The notes beneath the pieces are model-generated. The model did no database searches and was not told where the DNA came from. It saw only the letters and a program-made list of their open reading frames with translations. A stretch of DNA of 20,195 nucleotides from UBA2144 sp043819035 (GTDB lineage Bacteria; Patescibacteriota; Gracilibacteria; Peribacterales; Peribacteraceae): the NCBI GenBank assembly GCA_043819035.1, contig JBDRFD010000036.1:1-20195 (forward strand), read 5' to 3'. Positions within the stretch are counted from its first letter, which is position 1; each line of letters starts with the position of its first letter. Both the position numbers and the translations under genes were made by a program. Shown piece by piece: positions 12,820 to 20,061 of this stretch.

Positions 12820-13914
12820 ATGGCAATGCAAATAGGTATCATCGGATTACCGAACGTGGGTAAGTCCACGCTCTTCAATGCGCTGACCAGAACGCGTGGA
12901 GCACAGGCGGGGAACTTCCCATTCTGCACAATCGATCCAAATGTAGGAATAGTCGAAGTGCCCGATGAGCGACTGGATAAAATTACTGAGATCGTTAAAC
13001 CCGCAAAGGTGATCCCGGCAACGGTGGAATTTCTTGACATAGCAGGTCTTGTAAAAGGCGCACATAAAGGAGAAGGTTTGGGAAACAAATTTTTAGGTGC
13101 TATCCGAGAGGTCCATGCTCTCTGTCACATCGTGCGTTTTTTTGCTGATGATAATGTGACGCATGTGGAAGGAGCGGTGGATCCCAAGCGTGACCGTGAG
13201 ACAATTGAAACAGAGCTTTGCCTCGCTGACCTGCAAAGTATCGAGAGTCGAATAGACAAATTTGGAAATGCAGCTAAAACCGGAGATAAGGAGAAACAAA
13301 AAGAATTAGCAGTAATTGAGAAAATAAAAGCATCACTTGAACAAACTCTATTTGCATCAACAACAAATCTTACGGAAGAGGAGGCGATTATCGCCAACAC
13401 ATTTAACCTTCTCACAACCAAACCGATTATTTATGCTGCTAATGTTTCTGAGCAGCAGCTACACACACTCAGTGTGCATGATGCAAGAGGGCAACTGGGT
13501 CTCCCCGAAGAGAACGAAGTGATTACAGTCTCTGCAAAGATTGAAGAAGACTTACAAGACCTCTCTCCTGAAGAATCAAATGAATTCTTAAGCGAACTTA
13601 AAGTGATCTCGTCCGGGTTAGATGCACTTGTACGCACTGCGTACAGTGCACTTGGATATATCACCTTCTTTACTGCAGGCCCGAAAGAAGCACGTGCGTG
13701 GACAATCAGGGAAGGTGCAAAGGCACCTAAAGCTGCAGGCGTGATTCACACTGATTTCGAAAAAGGATTCATCCGTGCAGAAACGATTGCATACGATGAC
13801 TTTGTAGAATTTGGCGGAGAAACCGGCGCAAAGGAAAAAGGGAAGATGAGAAGCGAAGGGAAGGAGTACGTTGTGAAAGATGGAGATGTGATGCTATTCA
13901 AATTCAACGTATGA
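12820..13914 (+). CDS. ychF: ribosome-associated ATPase YchF/Obg-like 1
   Basis: YchF is a universally conserved TRAFAC-class P-loop protein that prefers ATP over GTP and associates with ribosomes; it affects translation and stress responses. With the ATG at 12820 it has 364 residues, matching the family (363 in Escherichia coli). G1 is GLPNVGKST at 9-17, followed by DIAGLVKGAHKGEGLGNKFL (G3 and switch region), NVSE in place of the GTPase NKxD, a central coiled coil, and a C-terminal TGS domain (GPKEARAW...TIREGAKAPKAAGVIHTDFEKGFIRAE). An in-frame start at 12649 would add 57 residues translated from repeat DNA and is rejected; the ATG at 12826 is also possible. Its stop overlaps the next start by four bases (ATGA). 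Confidence 0.95.
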   Translation: MAMQIGIIGLPNVGKSTLFNALTRTRGAQAGNFPFCTIDPNVGIVEVPDERLDKITEIVKPAKVIPATVEFLDIAGLVKGAHKGEGLGNKFLGAIREVHALCHIVRFFADDNVTHVEGAVDPKRDRETIETELCLADLQSIESRIDKFGNAAKTGDKEKQKELAVIEKIKASLEQTLFASTTNLTEEEAIIANTFNLLTTKPIIYAANVSEQQLHTLSVHDARGQLGLPEENEVITVSAKIEEDLQDLSPEESNEFLSELKVISSGLDALVRTAYSALGYITFFTAGPKEARAWTIREGAKAPKAAGVIHTDFEKGFIRAETIAYDDFVEFGGETGAKEKGKMRSEGKEYVVKDGDVMLFKFNV

Positions 13915-14210
13915 CATTCATCCCCCGCCAGGAACCGTTCATATGTGATAATTGCAACAAAGAAGTGCAACCTCTAGAAAAAGGCAGTTACAGAAATCAC
14001 TGCCCATACTGCCTCTGCTCCAAACACGTGGACGAAGAAGGCCCCGGAGATCGCAAATCAGATTGTGGCGGATTGATGCATCCTATTGAACTCAACCAAA
14101 ACTCCAAAAAAGGATGGGTAATCCTACATGAATGCGTGCTGTGCGGAAAACGGATACCAAATAGAGCCGCACCTGATGATGACTTAAATGCATTTAAAGG
14201 TTTGATATAA
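13911..14210 (+). CDS. RNHCP domain zinc-finger-like protein
   Basis: The 99-residue protein is essentially one RNHCP domain, named for a motif seen here as RNHCPYC at residues 28-34. Cysteine pairs C12/C15, C31/C34, C52 and C75/C78, with nearby histidines, suggest zinc binding. Conserved stretches are KHVDEEGPGDR, KGWVILHECVLCGKR and a final PNRAAPDDD. The biochemical role of the family is not established. Its ATG lies in the last codons of ychF (ATGA overlap), so the two genes are co-transcribed and probably translationally coupled. That makes a translation-related role reasonable, by inference only. Confidence 0.85.
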   Translation: MTFIPRQEPFICDNCNKEVQPLEKGSYRNHCPYCLCSKHVDEEGPGDRKSDCGGLMHPIELNQNSKKGWVILHECVLCGKRIPNRAAPDDDLNAFKGLI

Positions 14211-14231
14211 AGTCAGGGATTATTATATTAG

Positions 14232-14262
14232 TAACATAGTTGCGCAACTATATTGTTATATT
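14232..14262 (+). terminator. probable terminator of ychF-RNHCP
   Basis: TAACATAGTTGC is mirrored by GCAACTATATTGTTA around the perfect 16-base palindrome ATAGTTGCGCAACTAT (14237-14252). It is followed by TATTTT. It begins about 20 bases after the RNHCP stop. Confidence 0.5.
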
Positions 14263-14646
14263 TTGCTGCCTGTCCTGACATCATCCGTTTATACCTTTCA
14301 TGAGACAAGCCTCTTGAAGTACTAGTCTATTTGTAGTGATCTGGCTTCGTTTGATGTTAATGGTACGAATCAGCGATACCTATTTATATATTTGAACAAA
14401 TGTTTAAATATTAACATAAGAAACATCGAATACCTTTCAACCCGGCTGAGAATATTTGTCTATTCGTAAAGAGAATGGTAGCAGTATTCGTACGAGAGTT
14501 AGTCCCATATAATGAAAATTCAACCACATATCTGAAACATTTATTTGTTCATCTTCTTGCCCTTTTGCAAGCGAACTTTTATCTATTAGGGTTGCATACA
14601 CAATCCAAGACACTGTAAGCTTTGCGCCCCTTTCCCCAGCTTTCAT
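14263..14646. other. gene-free spacer
   Basis: I see no convincing gene. A TATAAT at 14508-14513 has no good -35. A 69-codon minus-strand frame (14437-14646) has no promoter, start context or recognisable motif. Base composition is AT-rich compared with the flanking genes. The stretch could hold a small RNA or a decayed gene, but nothing in the sequence shows this. Confidence 0.3.
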
Positions 14647-14700
14647 ATGAAGGCCTTCCTTCTTGTTGCAATGTTCGGAGTGCTTCTGATTAGCTTGTAG
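14647..14700 (+). CDS. possible 17-residue hydrophobic peptide
   Basis: A very short frame encodes MKAFLLVAMFGVLLISL and ends at TAG. Its start context (CCCCTTTCCCCAGCTTTCAT before ATGAAG) resembles the pyrimidine leader and ATGAAG start of paralog C (CTTCCCCTTTTCATAT before ATGAAG). The peptide is a single hydrophobic segment like the heads of paralogs A-D. It may be a real membrane microprotein, a truncated family remnant, or chance. Confidence 0.25.
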   Translation: MKAFLLVAMFGVLLISL

Positions 14701-14736
14701 CTGGTAGGTTGTAGGAAATACATAAACCTACAAGCT
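14692..14736. terminator. hairpin at the 3' end of the 14742-15146 gene
   Basis: AGCTTGTAG (14692-14700) pairs with CTACAAGCT (14728-14736), and TTGTAGG (14709-14715) can pair alternatively with CCTACAA (14727-14733). The GGTAGG/TTGTAGG words are reiterated as in the other intergenic repeats. It lies 5 bases beyond the stop of the minus-strand gene and probably ends its transcript. Confidence 0.5.
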
Positions 14737-14741
14737 AATGC

Positions 14742-15146
14742 CTATCCAAACATTGCCAAATACTTCTCAGTAAACTGTGGCTTGATAGGAATAGACTCAG
14801 ACACATTCCCCTCCGGTGCAACCACCAACTGATCCTCGTGCGTATCAGGATTCTCTTCAATCAACACTTCAAACTCTCCCGCTTCCAATGGAACTTCCAG
14901 GACTTTTTCTATTCCATACTCTTCGATGTCCTGTCGTATTTGGTCTTTGAGTGATTCTCTGAGTTTGGGTTGTGTCTCTAACTGAAAGCTGAGAGAAGCA
15001 AAGGATTCATTGACTTTCATTTCGCGCTCGAGATCCTCGGGACCTTTCACTTTCTCACGCAACCGTTCATATTCTTCGGGGCTTCTGCAACGTTCACGAA
15101 TCTTCTGCTTTTCATGTGACGGTAATAAGTCTAACCAATGTGGCAT
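14742..15146 (-). CDS. small acidic protein of unknown function
   Basis: The 134-residue protein starts MPHWLDLLPSHEKQKIRERC and has no family I recognise. It is rich in Glu, Lys and Arg and predicted mostly helical in its first half (SPEEYERLREKVKGPEDLEREMKV). A possible beta-strand region follows (VLEVPLEAGEFEVLIEENP), and it ends FTEKYLAMFG. It has no signal peptide or membrane segment and is probably cytoplasmic. The frame stays open upstream to 15290, but that part is the translation of a GGATGGCTGG repeat. The ATG at 15146 lies 6 bases after a TATACT -10 box. An alternative ATG at 15161 lies upstream of that box. It follows nrdJ on the same strand after 152 bases but seems to have its own promoter. 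Confidence 0.7.
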   Translation of the reverse strand: MPHWLDLLPSHEKQKIRERCRSPEEYERLREKVKGPEDLEREMKVNESFASLSFQLETQPKLRESLKDQIRQDIEEYGIEKVLEVPLEAGEFEVLIEENPDTHEDQLVVAPEGNVSESIPIKPQFTEKYLAMFG

Positions 15147-15152
15147 GTTGAT

Positions 15153-15158
15153 AGTATA
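15153..15158 (-). promoter_or_regulatory. putative -10 box giving a leaderless mRNA
   Basis: TATACT on the minus strand ends 6 bases before the ATG at 15146, so transcription would begin at the start codon. No clear -35 is present. Confidence 0.4.
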
Positions 15159-15173
15159 CATGTTCGAATAAAG

Positions 15174-15284
15174 TTGGATGGCTGGATAGCTGGATGGCTC
15201 TAAACTACGGCGGTCGCGACCGCCGGTGGTAAACAGGCAGCAGACTCGTAGGTCGCTTGCAAACCATCCAGCCATCCAGCCATG
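15174..15284. repeat. inverted repeat GGATGGCTGGATAGC class with GC palindrome
   Basis: TTGGATGGCTGGATAGCTGG words at 15174-15199 are mirrored by CCATCCAGCCATCCAGCCAT at 15265-15284. The central loop contains the perfect 16-base palindrome GGCGGTCGCGACCGCC (15209-15224). It lies between nrdJ and the small acidic gene and may terminate nrdJ, although no long T run follows on the minus strand. Confidence 0.7.
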
Positions 15285-15298
15285 TGCCAATCCCCAAT

Positions 15299-18200
15299 TT
15301 AGCTACACCCAGATGTCGCTCCACAATCCAAACATACTTCACAAGAACCATTTGCTTTCACCCTCAGAGATCCACAGTTCCCACACATCGATCCTGTAAA
15401 TCCTTGCTGCCTGGCTATAGCGATCTTTGTCTCGACTATTCCGACTTCTTCCGAAGCCTCCTCAATTTCTTCGCGGGTTTTCTTCTCTACAACGGAACCA
15501 TAATCCGTAGTAGCTGTGACCTGAGCCCCCTCATCCACAATCGGAAGCCGCATTGCGTAGGCATCCTTGCTCTTGGTTCCTTCGGTGTATGCCATTTCCA
15601 CGAGTTCCTTGTTGTGGAATTGTTCCGCCATCTCACGCGGGAGGAATTTGAGAGCGAGCCAACGGCCTAGGTAATCCATCAGACTTTTAACCATCGGGAT
15701 CTCCTTATTAATAGTCATGCCCATCGGTTCGAAGCGCGTGCGGACGAGTTTTTGGCAAAGTACCTCAAGCGGGACTCCGTACTGAAGGTTCATGGACAAT
15801 GATAATGCCAACGTATCCATGACACCTGAGAGCGTGGATCCTTCTTTACTCATCTTTATGAAGATCTCACCCGGAGTACCGTCCTCATACAAACCAACAT
15901 GCAGATAGCCTTCGTGCCCCGCAACAGAGAACTTATGTGTGATAGACATACGTTCATCCGGAAGCTTTCTTCGACGTGGAACTTCTTTTATTACAATCCT
16001 TTCCACCACCTCCTTTTTTTCCTTTTTTTCTTTTTTATCCTTTTTCTCTGAAAGAGCAGAGAGCGGTTGACTGAGCTTACACCCATCTCTATAGAGCGCA
16101 TTCGACTTAAGCCCCAACTTCCAACTGAGGAAGTATGCCTGCTTGATGTCTTCGACTGTCGCTTCGTGCGGGAGGTTGATGGTCTTGGAGATCGAACCGG
16201 TAATGAAGGGTTGCACCGCAGCCATCATGCGGATATGTCCTTCCGCGGAGATGTAGCGCTTGCCATCTTTGCCACACTTGCTTGCACAATCGAAGACTGC
16301 CAGATGCTCCTCCTTTATATGAGGTGCTCCCTCTGGCGTCATGTGCCCGCAGATAACCGTATTGGCTTCGTCAATTTCCTCTTTTGTAAATCCTAGTGAC
16401 TCAAGCAAATTGAAACTTGGGTCATCAAATTGCTCCAGAGTAAATCCAAGGCTCTGAAGAGCTTCATCACCAAGAGTAAATCTATTTAATGCGAACGTCA
16501 GTTCAAACACACCGGGAAGTGCCTTCTCTATATTAGCTATGTCCTGATCCGTGCACCCCTTGTCTTTGAGCGACTTACGGTTGATGTGTGGTGCGCCCTC
16601 AAATGACAAACTACCGGAGACGTACCGCATAATGTCACCAATTTCCTGTTGCGAATAACCAAGCTTTTTGAGCGCTGACGGAACGGATTGGTTTGCAATC
16701 TTCATAGACCCTCCACCGGCGAGTTTCTTAAATTTGACAAGTGCGAAATCCGGCTCCACTCCAGTCGTGTCACAATCCATAACCAGGCCAATAGTACCTG
16801 TGGGTGCAATTACACTGACTTGTGCGTTGCGGTAGCCGTGCTTCTCCCCTTGTGCAAGCGCACGATCCCAGCATTCCTTGGCAGCTTCCAAAAGATCATC
16901 AGGGCAGATCTTCTGGTTAATACCCACTGGTATTACATGCAACTCTTCATATTCCGATGCTGGCGCATCGTAGGCGCCGCGCCGGTGATTGCGTATCACA
17001 CGCAGCATATCCTCGCGATTAGAATCGAAGCGCGGAAAGGATCCTAAGTACCTCGCCATTTCTGCAGATGCCGCATACGACTCTCCTGTAAGTATAGCCG
17101 TGATAGCTCCGCAGATTGCACGTCCTGAATCGGAATCGTAGGGAATGCCCATGCGCATCAGAAGCGCACCAAGGTTGGCATAACCAAGGCCCAGTGTTCG
17201 GAAGTCGAAACTTAATTTTGCAATCTCCTTGCTTGGGAACTGTGCCATCAATACAGAAATCTCGAGGACGACCGTCCAGATACGCACTGCATGCTTGAAC
17301 TTTTCAATTTCGAACGTGCCATCATCGTTATAGAACTTCAAGAGATTGATAGAGGCGAGGTTGCATGCGGTGTTATCCAGAAACATATACTCACTGCATG
17401 GGTTACTTGCATTGATGCGCCCATCCTTGGGGCATGTGTGCCAATCATTGATCGTCGTGTCGTACTGCACGCCGGGATCTGCACACGCCCACGCGGCGTA
17501 GCCAATCTTCTCCCACAGGTCACGTGCCTTGAGTGTCTTACACGACTGAGGTGTTCTGCTTGCCTTCGCAGCACTCTTAAGTTCCGTACGCCAGTATAAA
17601 TTCCATTCACCATCCTTCTCCACTTGCTCGAAGAATGCATGGGGGACACGAACGGAGTTATTGGAGTTCTGACCCGAGACTGTTTGGTACGCTTCGCTGT
17701 TGAAGTCCGTTGAGTACCCGGCCTCAGCCATCGCGGCTACTTTCTTTTCCTCATTAACCTTCCAGTCTATAAATTGCTCAATATCAGGATGATCTAAATC
17801 AAGTGTCACCATTTTGGCAGCACGACGTGTGGTTCCACCGGACTTGATGGCACCTGCCGCACGATCACCGATCTTCAGGAAACTCATGAGACCACTGCTC
17901 ACTCCCCCACCGGAGAGCGGTTCTCCTGATCCGCGAATCTTGGAGAAGTTGGTGCCGGTGCCCGATCCATATTTGAAGAGGCGTGCTTCACGTACCCACA
18001 GATCCATAAGTCCTCCGGGGTTCACCATATCATCATCCACAGACTGAATGAAGCAGGCATGCGGTTGCGGATGTGTGTAGGCATCCGTGCTCTCCCTCAC
18101 CTCACCGGTTTTTGGATCACAGTAGTAGTGCCCCTGCGCAGGACCGGTAATGCCGTAGGAATAATTCAGACCCGTATTGAACCACTGCGGACTGTTGGGA

Positions 18201-18694
18201 GCCGCCATCTGGTGTACCAGCATGTAACTGAGTTCATCTTCGAAAGCTTGCGCGTCCTGTGCGGTTTCGAAGTAACCGTGCTGCTGACCCCAGTGGCGCC
18301 AGCAACCGGAGAGCCGGCGCACCACTTGCTTCACACTGCGCTCCGGGCCTGTGATGACATTGCCTTTTCCATCCTTTAGAATATTTCCATGCTCATCAAA
18401 CTCAGGAACTTCTGCTTTACGAAAGTACTTGCTCACCATGATGTCCGTTGCCATCTGGCTCCAGTCTGATGGTATCTCGGCTCCGTCCATTTCAAACACC
18501 ACCGATCCATCCGAGTTACTGATACAACTGCGCCTTTTTTCGTAGGTGACTTCTTCCAGAGGATCACTCCCGGGAGTTGTGAACCGCCGCTCTATTGTTA
18601 GCCTCTTCCCCTTTTCTGATTGCACGGAAGTAGGCGGCTCTTCTTTTTTGGAACGCACAATTGAGCGTGATTTTGTGGCAGGAGAAGGATCCAT
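15299..18694 (-). CDS. nrdJ: adenosylcobalamin-dependent ribonucleotide reductase, class II
   Basis: NrdJ makes deoxyribonucleotides using a radical generated from vitamin B12 and needs no second subunit or oxygen. In the 1131 residues, C433 (NPCSEY) is the radical cysteine, N431 and E435 are catalytic, and C214 and C444 are the redox pair. Spacing among N431, C433, E435 and C444 equals that of Thermotoga maritima NrdJ (N320, C322, E324, C333). A lysine/glutamate-rich linker (about 882-897, KKDKKEKKEKKE) joins the barrel to a C-terminal TSCPD-like region. The protein ends in a cysteine cluster (C1104, C1107, C1118, C1121, C1124, C1130), probably zinc binding and used for re-reduction. Two NrdR boxes lie upstream. 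The start follows a pyrimidine tract with no Shine-Dalgarno. No cobalamin genes are in the window. Confidence 0.95.
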   Translation of the reverse strand: MDPSPATKSRSIVRSKKEEPPTSVQSEKGKRLTIERRFTTPGSDPLEEVTYEKRRSCISNSDGSVVFEMDGAEIPSDWSQMATDIMVSKYFRKAEVPEFDEHGNILKDGKGNVITGPERSVKQVVRRLSGCWRHWGQQHGYFETAQDAQAFEDELSYMLVHQMAAPNSPQWFNTGLNYSYGITGPAQGHYYCDPKTGEVRESTDAYTHPQPHACFIQSVDDDMVNPGGLMDLWVREARLFKYGSGTGTNFSKIRGSGEPLSGGGVSSGLMSFLKIGDRAAGAIKSGGTTRRAAKMVTLDLDHPDIEQFIDWKVNEEKKVAAMAEAGYSTDFNSEAYQTVSGQNSNNSVRVPHAFFEQVEKDGEWNLYWRTELKSAAKASRTPQSCKTLKARDLWEKIGYAAWACADPGVQYDTTINDWHTCPKDGRINASNPCSEYMFLDNTACNLASINLLKFYNDDGTFEIEKFKHAVRIWTVVLEISVLMAQFPSKEIAKLSFDFRTLGLGYANLGALLMRMGIPYDSDSGRAICGAITAILTGESYAASAEMARYLGSFPRFDSNREDMLRVIRNHRRGAYDAPASEYEELHVIPVGINQKICPDDLLEAAKECWDRALAQGEKHGYRNAQVSVIAPTGTIGLVMDCDTTGVEPDFALVKFKKLAGGGSMKIANQSVPSALKKLGYSQQEIGDIMRYVSGSLSFEGAPHINRKSLKDKGCTDQDIANIEKALPGVFELTFALNRFTLGDEALQSLGFTLEQFDDPSFNLLESLGFTKEEIDEANTVICGHMTPEGAPHIKEEHLAVFDCASKCGKDGKRYISAEGHIRMMAAVQPFITGSISKTINLPHEATVEDIKQAYFLSWKLGLKSNALYRDGCKLSQPLSALSEKKDKKEKKEKKEVVERIVIKEVPRRRKLPDERMSITHKFSVAGHEGYLHVGLYEDGTPGEIFIKMSKEGSTLSGVMDTLALSLSMNLQYGVPLEVLCQKLVRTRFEPMGMTINKEIPMVKSLMDYLGRWLALKFLPREMAEQFHNKELVEMAYTEGTKSKDAYAMRLPIVDEGAQVTATTDYGSVVEKKTREEIEEASEEVGIVETKIAIARQQGFTGSMCGNCGSLRVKANGSCEVCLDCGATSGCS

Positions 18695-18709
18695 TGGAGG
18701 GGAAGGGAA

Positions 18710-18725
18710 ACACTACATACTGTGT
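18710..18725. promoter_or_regulatory. NrdR box 1 (proximal)
   Basis: ACACTACATACTGTGT matches the NrdR consensus ACACWATATATWGTGT at 14 of 16 positions, with both outer quartets intact. It lies 15 bases upstream of the nrdJ ATG. NrdR is the nucleotide-sensing repressor of ribonucleotide reductase genes. Confidence 0.75.
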
Positions 18726-18742
18726 ATATGTGCAGTGACATG

Positions 18743-18758
18743 GCACGATATATAGTTA
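18743..18758. promoter_or_regulatory. NrdR box 2 (distal)
   Basis: GCACGATATATAGTTA matches the NrdR consensus at 12 of 16 positions, including the whole central ATATATAGT. It starts 33 bases from box 1, close to three helical turns, the usual tandem arrangement. A minus-strand TATATA (18749-18754) overlaps it and a TATACA (18723-18728) overlaps box 1, so either -10 would be blocked by bound NrdR. Confidence 0.65.
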
Positions 18759-18841
18759 TCTATGGCAGTGCAATAAGATGTGATTGACATTTGACTTTAT
18801 GCAATTTGCAATGAGCAAGTTAGCTCATCAATGATGAAACA

Positions 18842-18978
18842 AGGTGATAGGTTTTAGGTAATTAGGTTTGGGTTTTGAGGTCTACAGGAAACAGGTAATG
18901 AAAAGTGTAAAAGATACTAACCTATAAAACTGATAACCTGTTCCCCAAACCTATTTAACCTATCACCTATAACCCTTT
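18842..18978 (+). repeat. nested intergenic inverted repeat, AGGTTTTAGGT class, copy 4
   Basis: This is the clearest copy. AGGTGATAGGTT (18842-18853) pairs exactly with AACCTATCACCT (18957-18968), AGGTTTGGG (18864-18872) with CCCAAACCT (18944-18952) and AACAGGT (18890-18896) with ACCTGTT (18936-18942), all in nested order. It ends in TATAACCCTTTT. It sits between the divergent nrdJ and flavin reductase genes, so it is not behind any gene, and a simple terminator role does not explain it. Confidence 0.8.
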
Positions 18979-19008
18979 TCTTGTTTCCTTTTACACATCA
19001 TTCTCATA

Positions 19009-19014
19009 TATAAT
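19009..19014 (+). promoter_or_regulatory. candidate -10 box upstream of the flavin reductase
   Basis: A perfect TATAAT, 57 bases before the ATG at 19072, but with no -35 at proper spacing. It competes with the TGC-TATCAT box at 19057-19065. Confidence 0.35.
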
Positions 19015-19056
19015 GTTGGCTACTGTAATCTTCAACACAGTAAACACACATTCTCC

Positions 19057-19065
19057 TGCTATCAT
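19057..19065 (+). promoter_or_regulatory. extended -10 box giving a leaderless mRNA
   Basis: TGCTATCAT has the TGn extension and ends 6 bases before the ATG at 19072, so transcription would begin at the start codon. It resembles TGCTATAAT before the membrane ATPase gene. Confidence 0.4.
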
Positions 19066-19071
19066 TGGAAC

Positions 19072-19746
19072 ATGAACATCCTCGTCCTCATTGCCGGTAC
19101 TAACGAGCCGAGCAACTCACATGCACTCGCCTCCGCTTTCACACAAGGCATACACCAGCTTGGAAATGTTCATGTCGATAGTAAGAGACTAAAGGACTTT
19201 ACGATCGACCACTTCACCCTCGACTTCTATGAAGATGCATGCACGCAAGAAGAAGACTTTTGCACGCTACAAGCACTCGTCGAAAAGGCAGACGGCATCG
19301 TCATCGCAACCCCTATCTGGAATTTTTCTGTGCCCGCGCATCTCAAAAACCTCATTGACCGCATGGGGAACTTCGCGCTCGATAAGACACGAAGTAAAGG
19401 GGCATTCAATGGAAAACCGTTTTACCTAATCTACACTGGGGGCTCTCCATACCCTGCCTGGAAAGGGATCCAGAAGAAAACAACCAGTGCACTTCCCACA
19501 GCCCTACAGTATTTTGGGGGCACTGTTGCAGGAATCCACTATGAACCGCGATGCATGAAGGGAAAAGGGGAATTCGGACTCGTAGTTGATGAGCGACCCA
19601 AGAGCCTCGCGCACATGCGAGAAGAAGGGCTGAGATTTGCACAAACTGTTGAGACGTATGCCAAAACGGGTAAGTTGCCAATCAAGCAAGCAATGGTTAA
19701 AAAAATGTATCACTTGGGACAGCGTGCAATGAAGAAATTTTCGTAA
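19072..19746 (+). CDS. NAD(P)H-dependent FMN reductase, flavodoxin-like
   Basis: The 224-residue protein has the flavodoxin-like fold of the NADPH-dependent FMN reductase/quinone reductase family. It starts with strand MNILVLIAGT and a phosphate-binding turn (NEPSNSHALA). It carries the family signature TPIWNFSVPAHLKNLIDRMG at 80-99 and the second flavin-binding loop YTGGSPYPAW at 121-130. Such enzymes bind FMN and transfer electrons from NAD(P)H to flavins, quinones or azo compounds in the cytosol. The C-terminus is extended by a basic helix (KQAMVKKMYHLGQRAMKK). The precise substrate cannot be told. It is monocistronic and divergent from nrdJ; a redox link to the reductase is possible but unsupported. 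Confidence 0.88.
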   Translation: MNILVLIAGTNEPSNSHALASAFTQGIHQLGNVHVDSKRLKDFTIDHFTLDFYEDACTQEEDFCTLQALVEKADGIVIATPIWNFSVPAHLKNLIDRMGNFALDKTRSKGAFNGKPFYLIYTGGSPYPAWKGIQKKTTSALPTALQYFGGTVAGIHYEPRCMKGKGEFGLVVDERPKSLAHMREEGLRFAQTVETYAKTGKLPIKQAMVKKMYHLGQRAMKKFS

Positions 19747-19747
19747 C

Positions 19748-19761
19748 AAAACACCGGTTTT
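19748..19761 (+). terminator. weak hairpin after the flavin reductase
   Basis: AAAAC-ACCG-GTTTT, a 5-bp stem whose 3' arm ends in T residues, begins 2 bases after the stop. The stem is weak. Confidence 0.35.
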
Positions 19762-20061
19762 ATCGTTTATAATTAACCAGAAAACTCAACTTATCGTGAT
19801 GTACATAATAATCTGATTCGCATCATTCTATAGAAATGCATGAGCGATTTGGAAATACACGTTTTGATACTTCCATTAACAAAAGTATTTCATAGAGTGC
19901 ACAAATTATATTGGAACAAATAGTTCACGTTTAGTGAAGAGGGAAACACGATATGTTTTATGAACTTTTTGTTTGAAACTTGCAACCCCAATGCTTTCCG
20001 CAATCCAAGCACATTACGGTAACATTCCTAGAAATTGCTTCTTTCATTAACCCTCCCTGCA
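19762..20061. other. gene-free AT-rich spacer
   Basis: No gene is supported. A TATAAT occurs at 19768-19773 without a good -35 or a downstream frame. No clear promoter for the edge gene was found; TAACAT at 20020-20025 is the best -10 candidate and lacks a -35. This gap, unlike most others in the window, has no word-reiterated inverted repeat. Confidence 0.35.

Noticed and set aside
14437..14646. 69-codon minus-strand frame in the spacer
   Set aside because: No homology, promoter or motif is recognisable; its ATG is only the mirror of the CATATG shared with the micro-ORF.
14647..14760. Reading through the TAG at 14698-14700 gives a lipobox-like LVGC after the hydrophobic peptide
   Set aside because: LVGC is the translation of the GGTAGGTTGTAGG repeat words, and the frame then runs antisense through the end of the neighbouring gene; a chance likeness.
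186..18978. Insertion sequences or MITEs flanking genes
   Set aside because: No transposase, no target-site duplications and no near-identical copies could be seen; the copies share vocabulary and layout, not full sequence.
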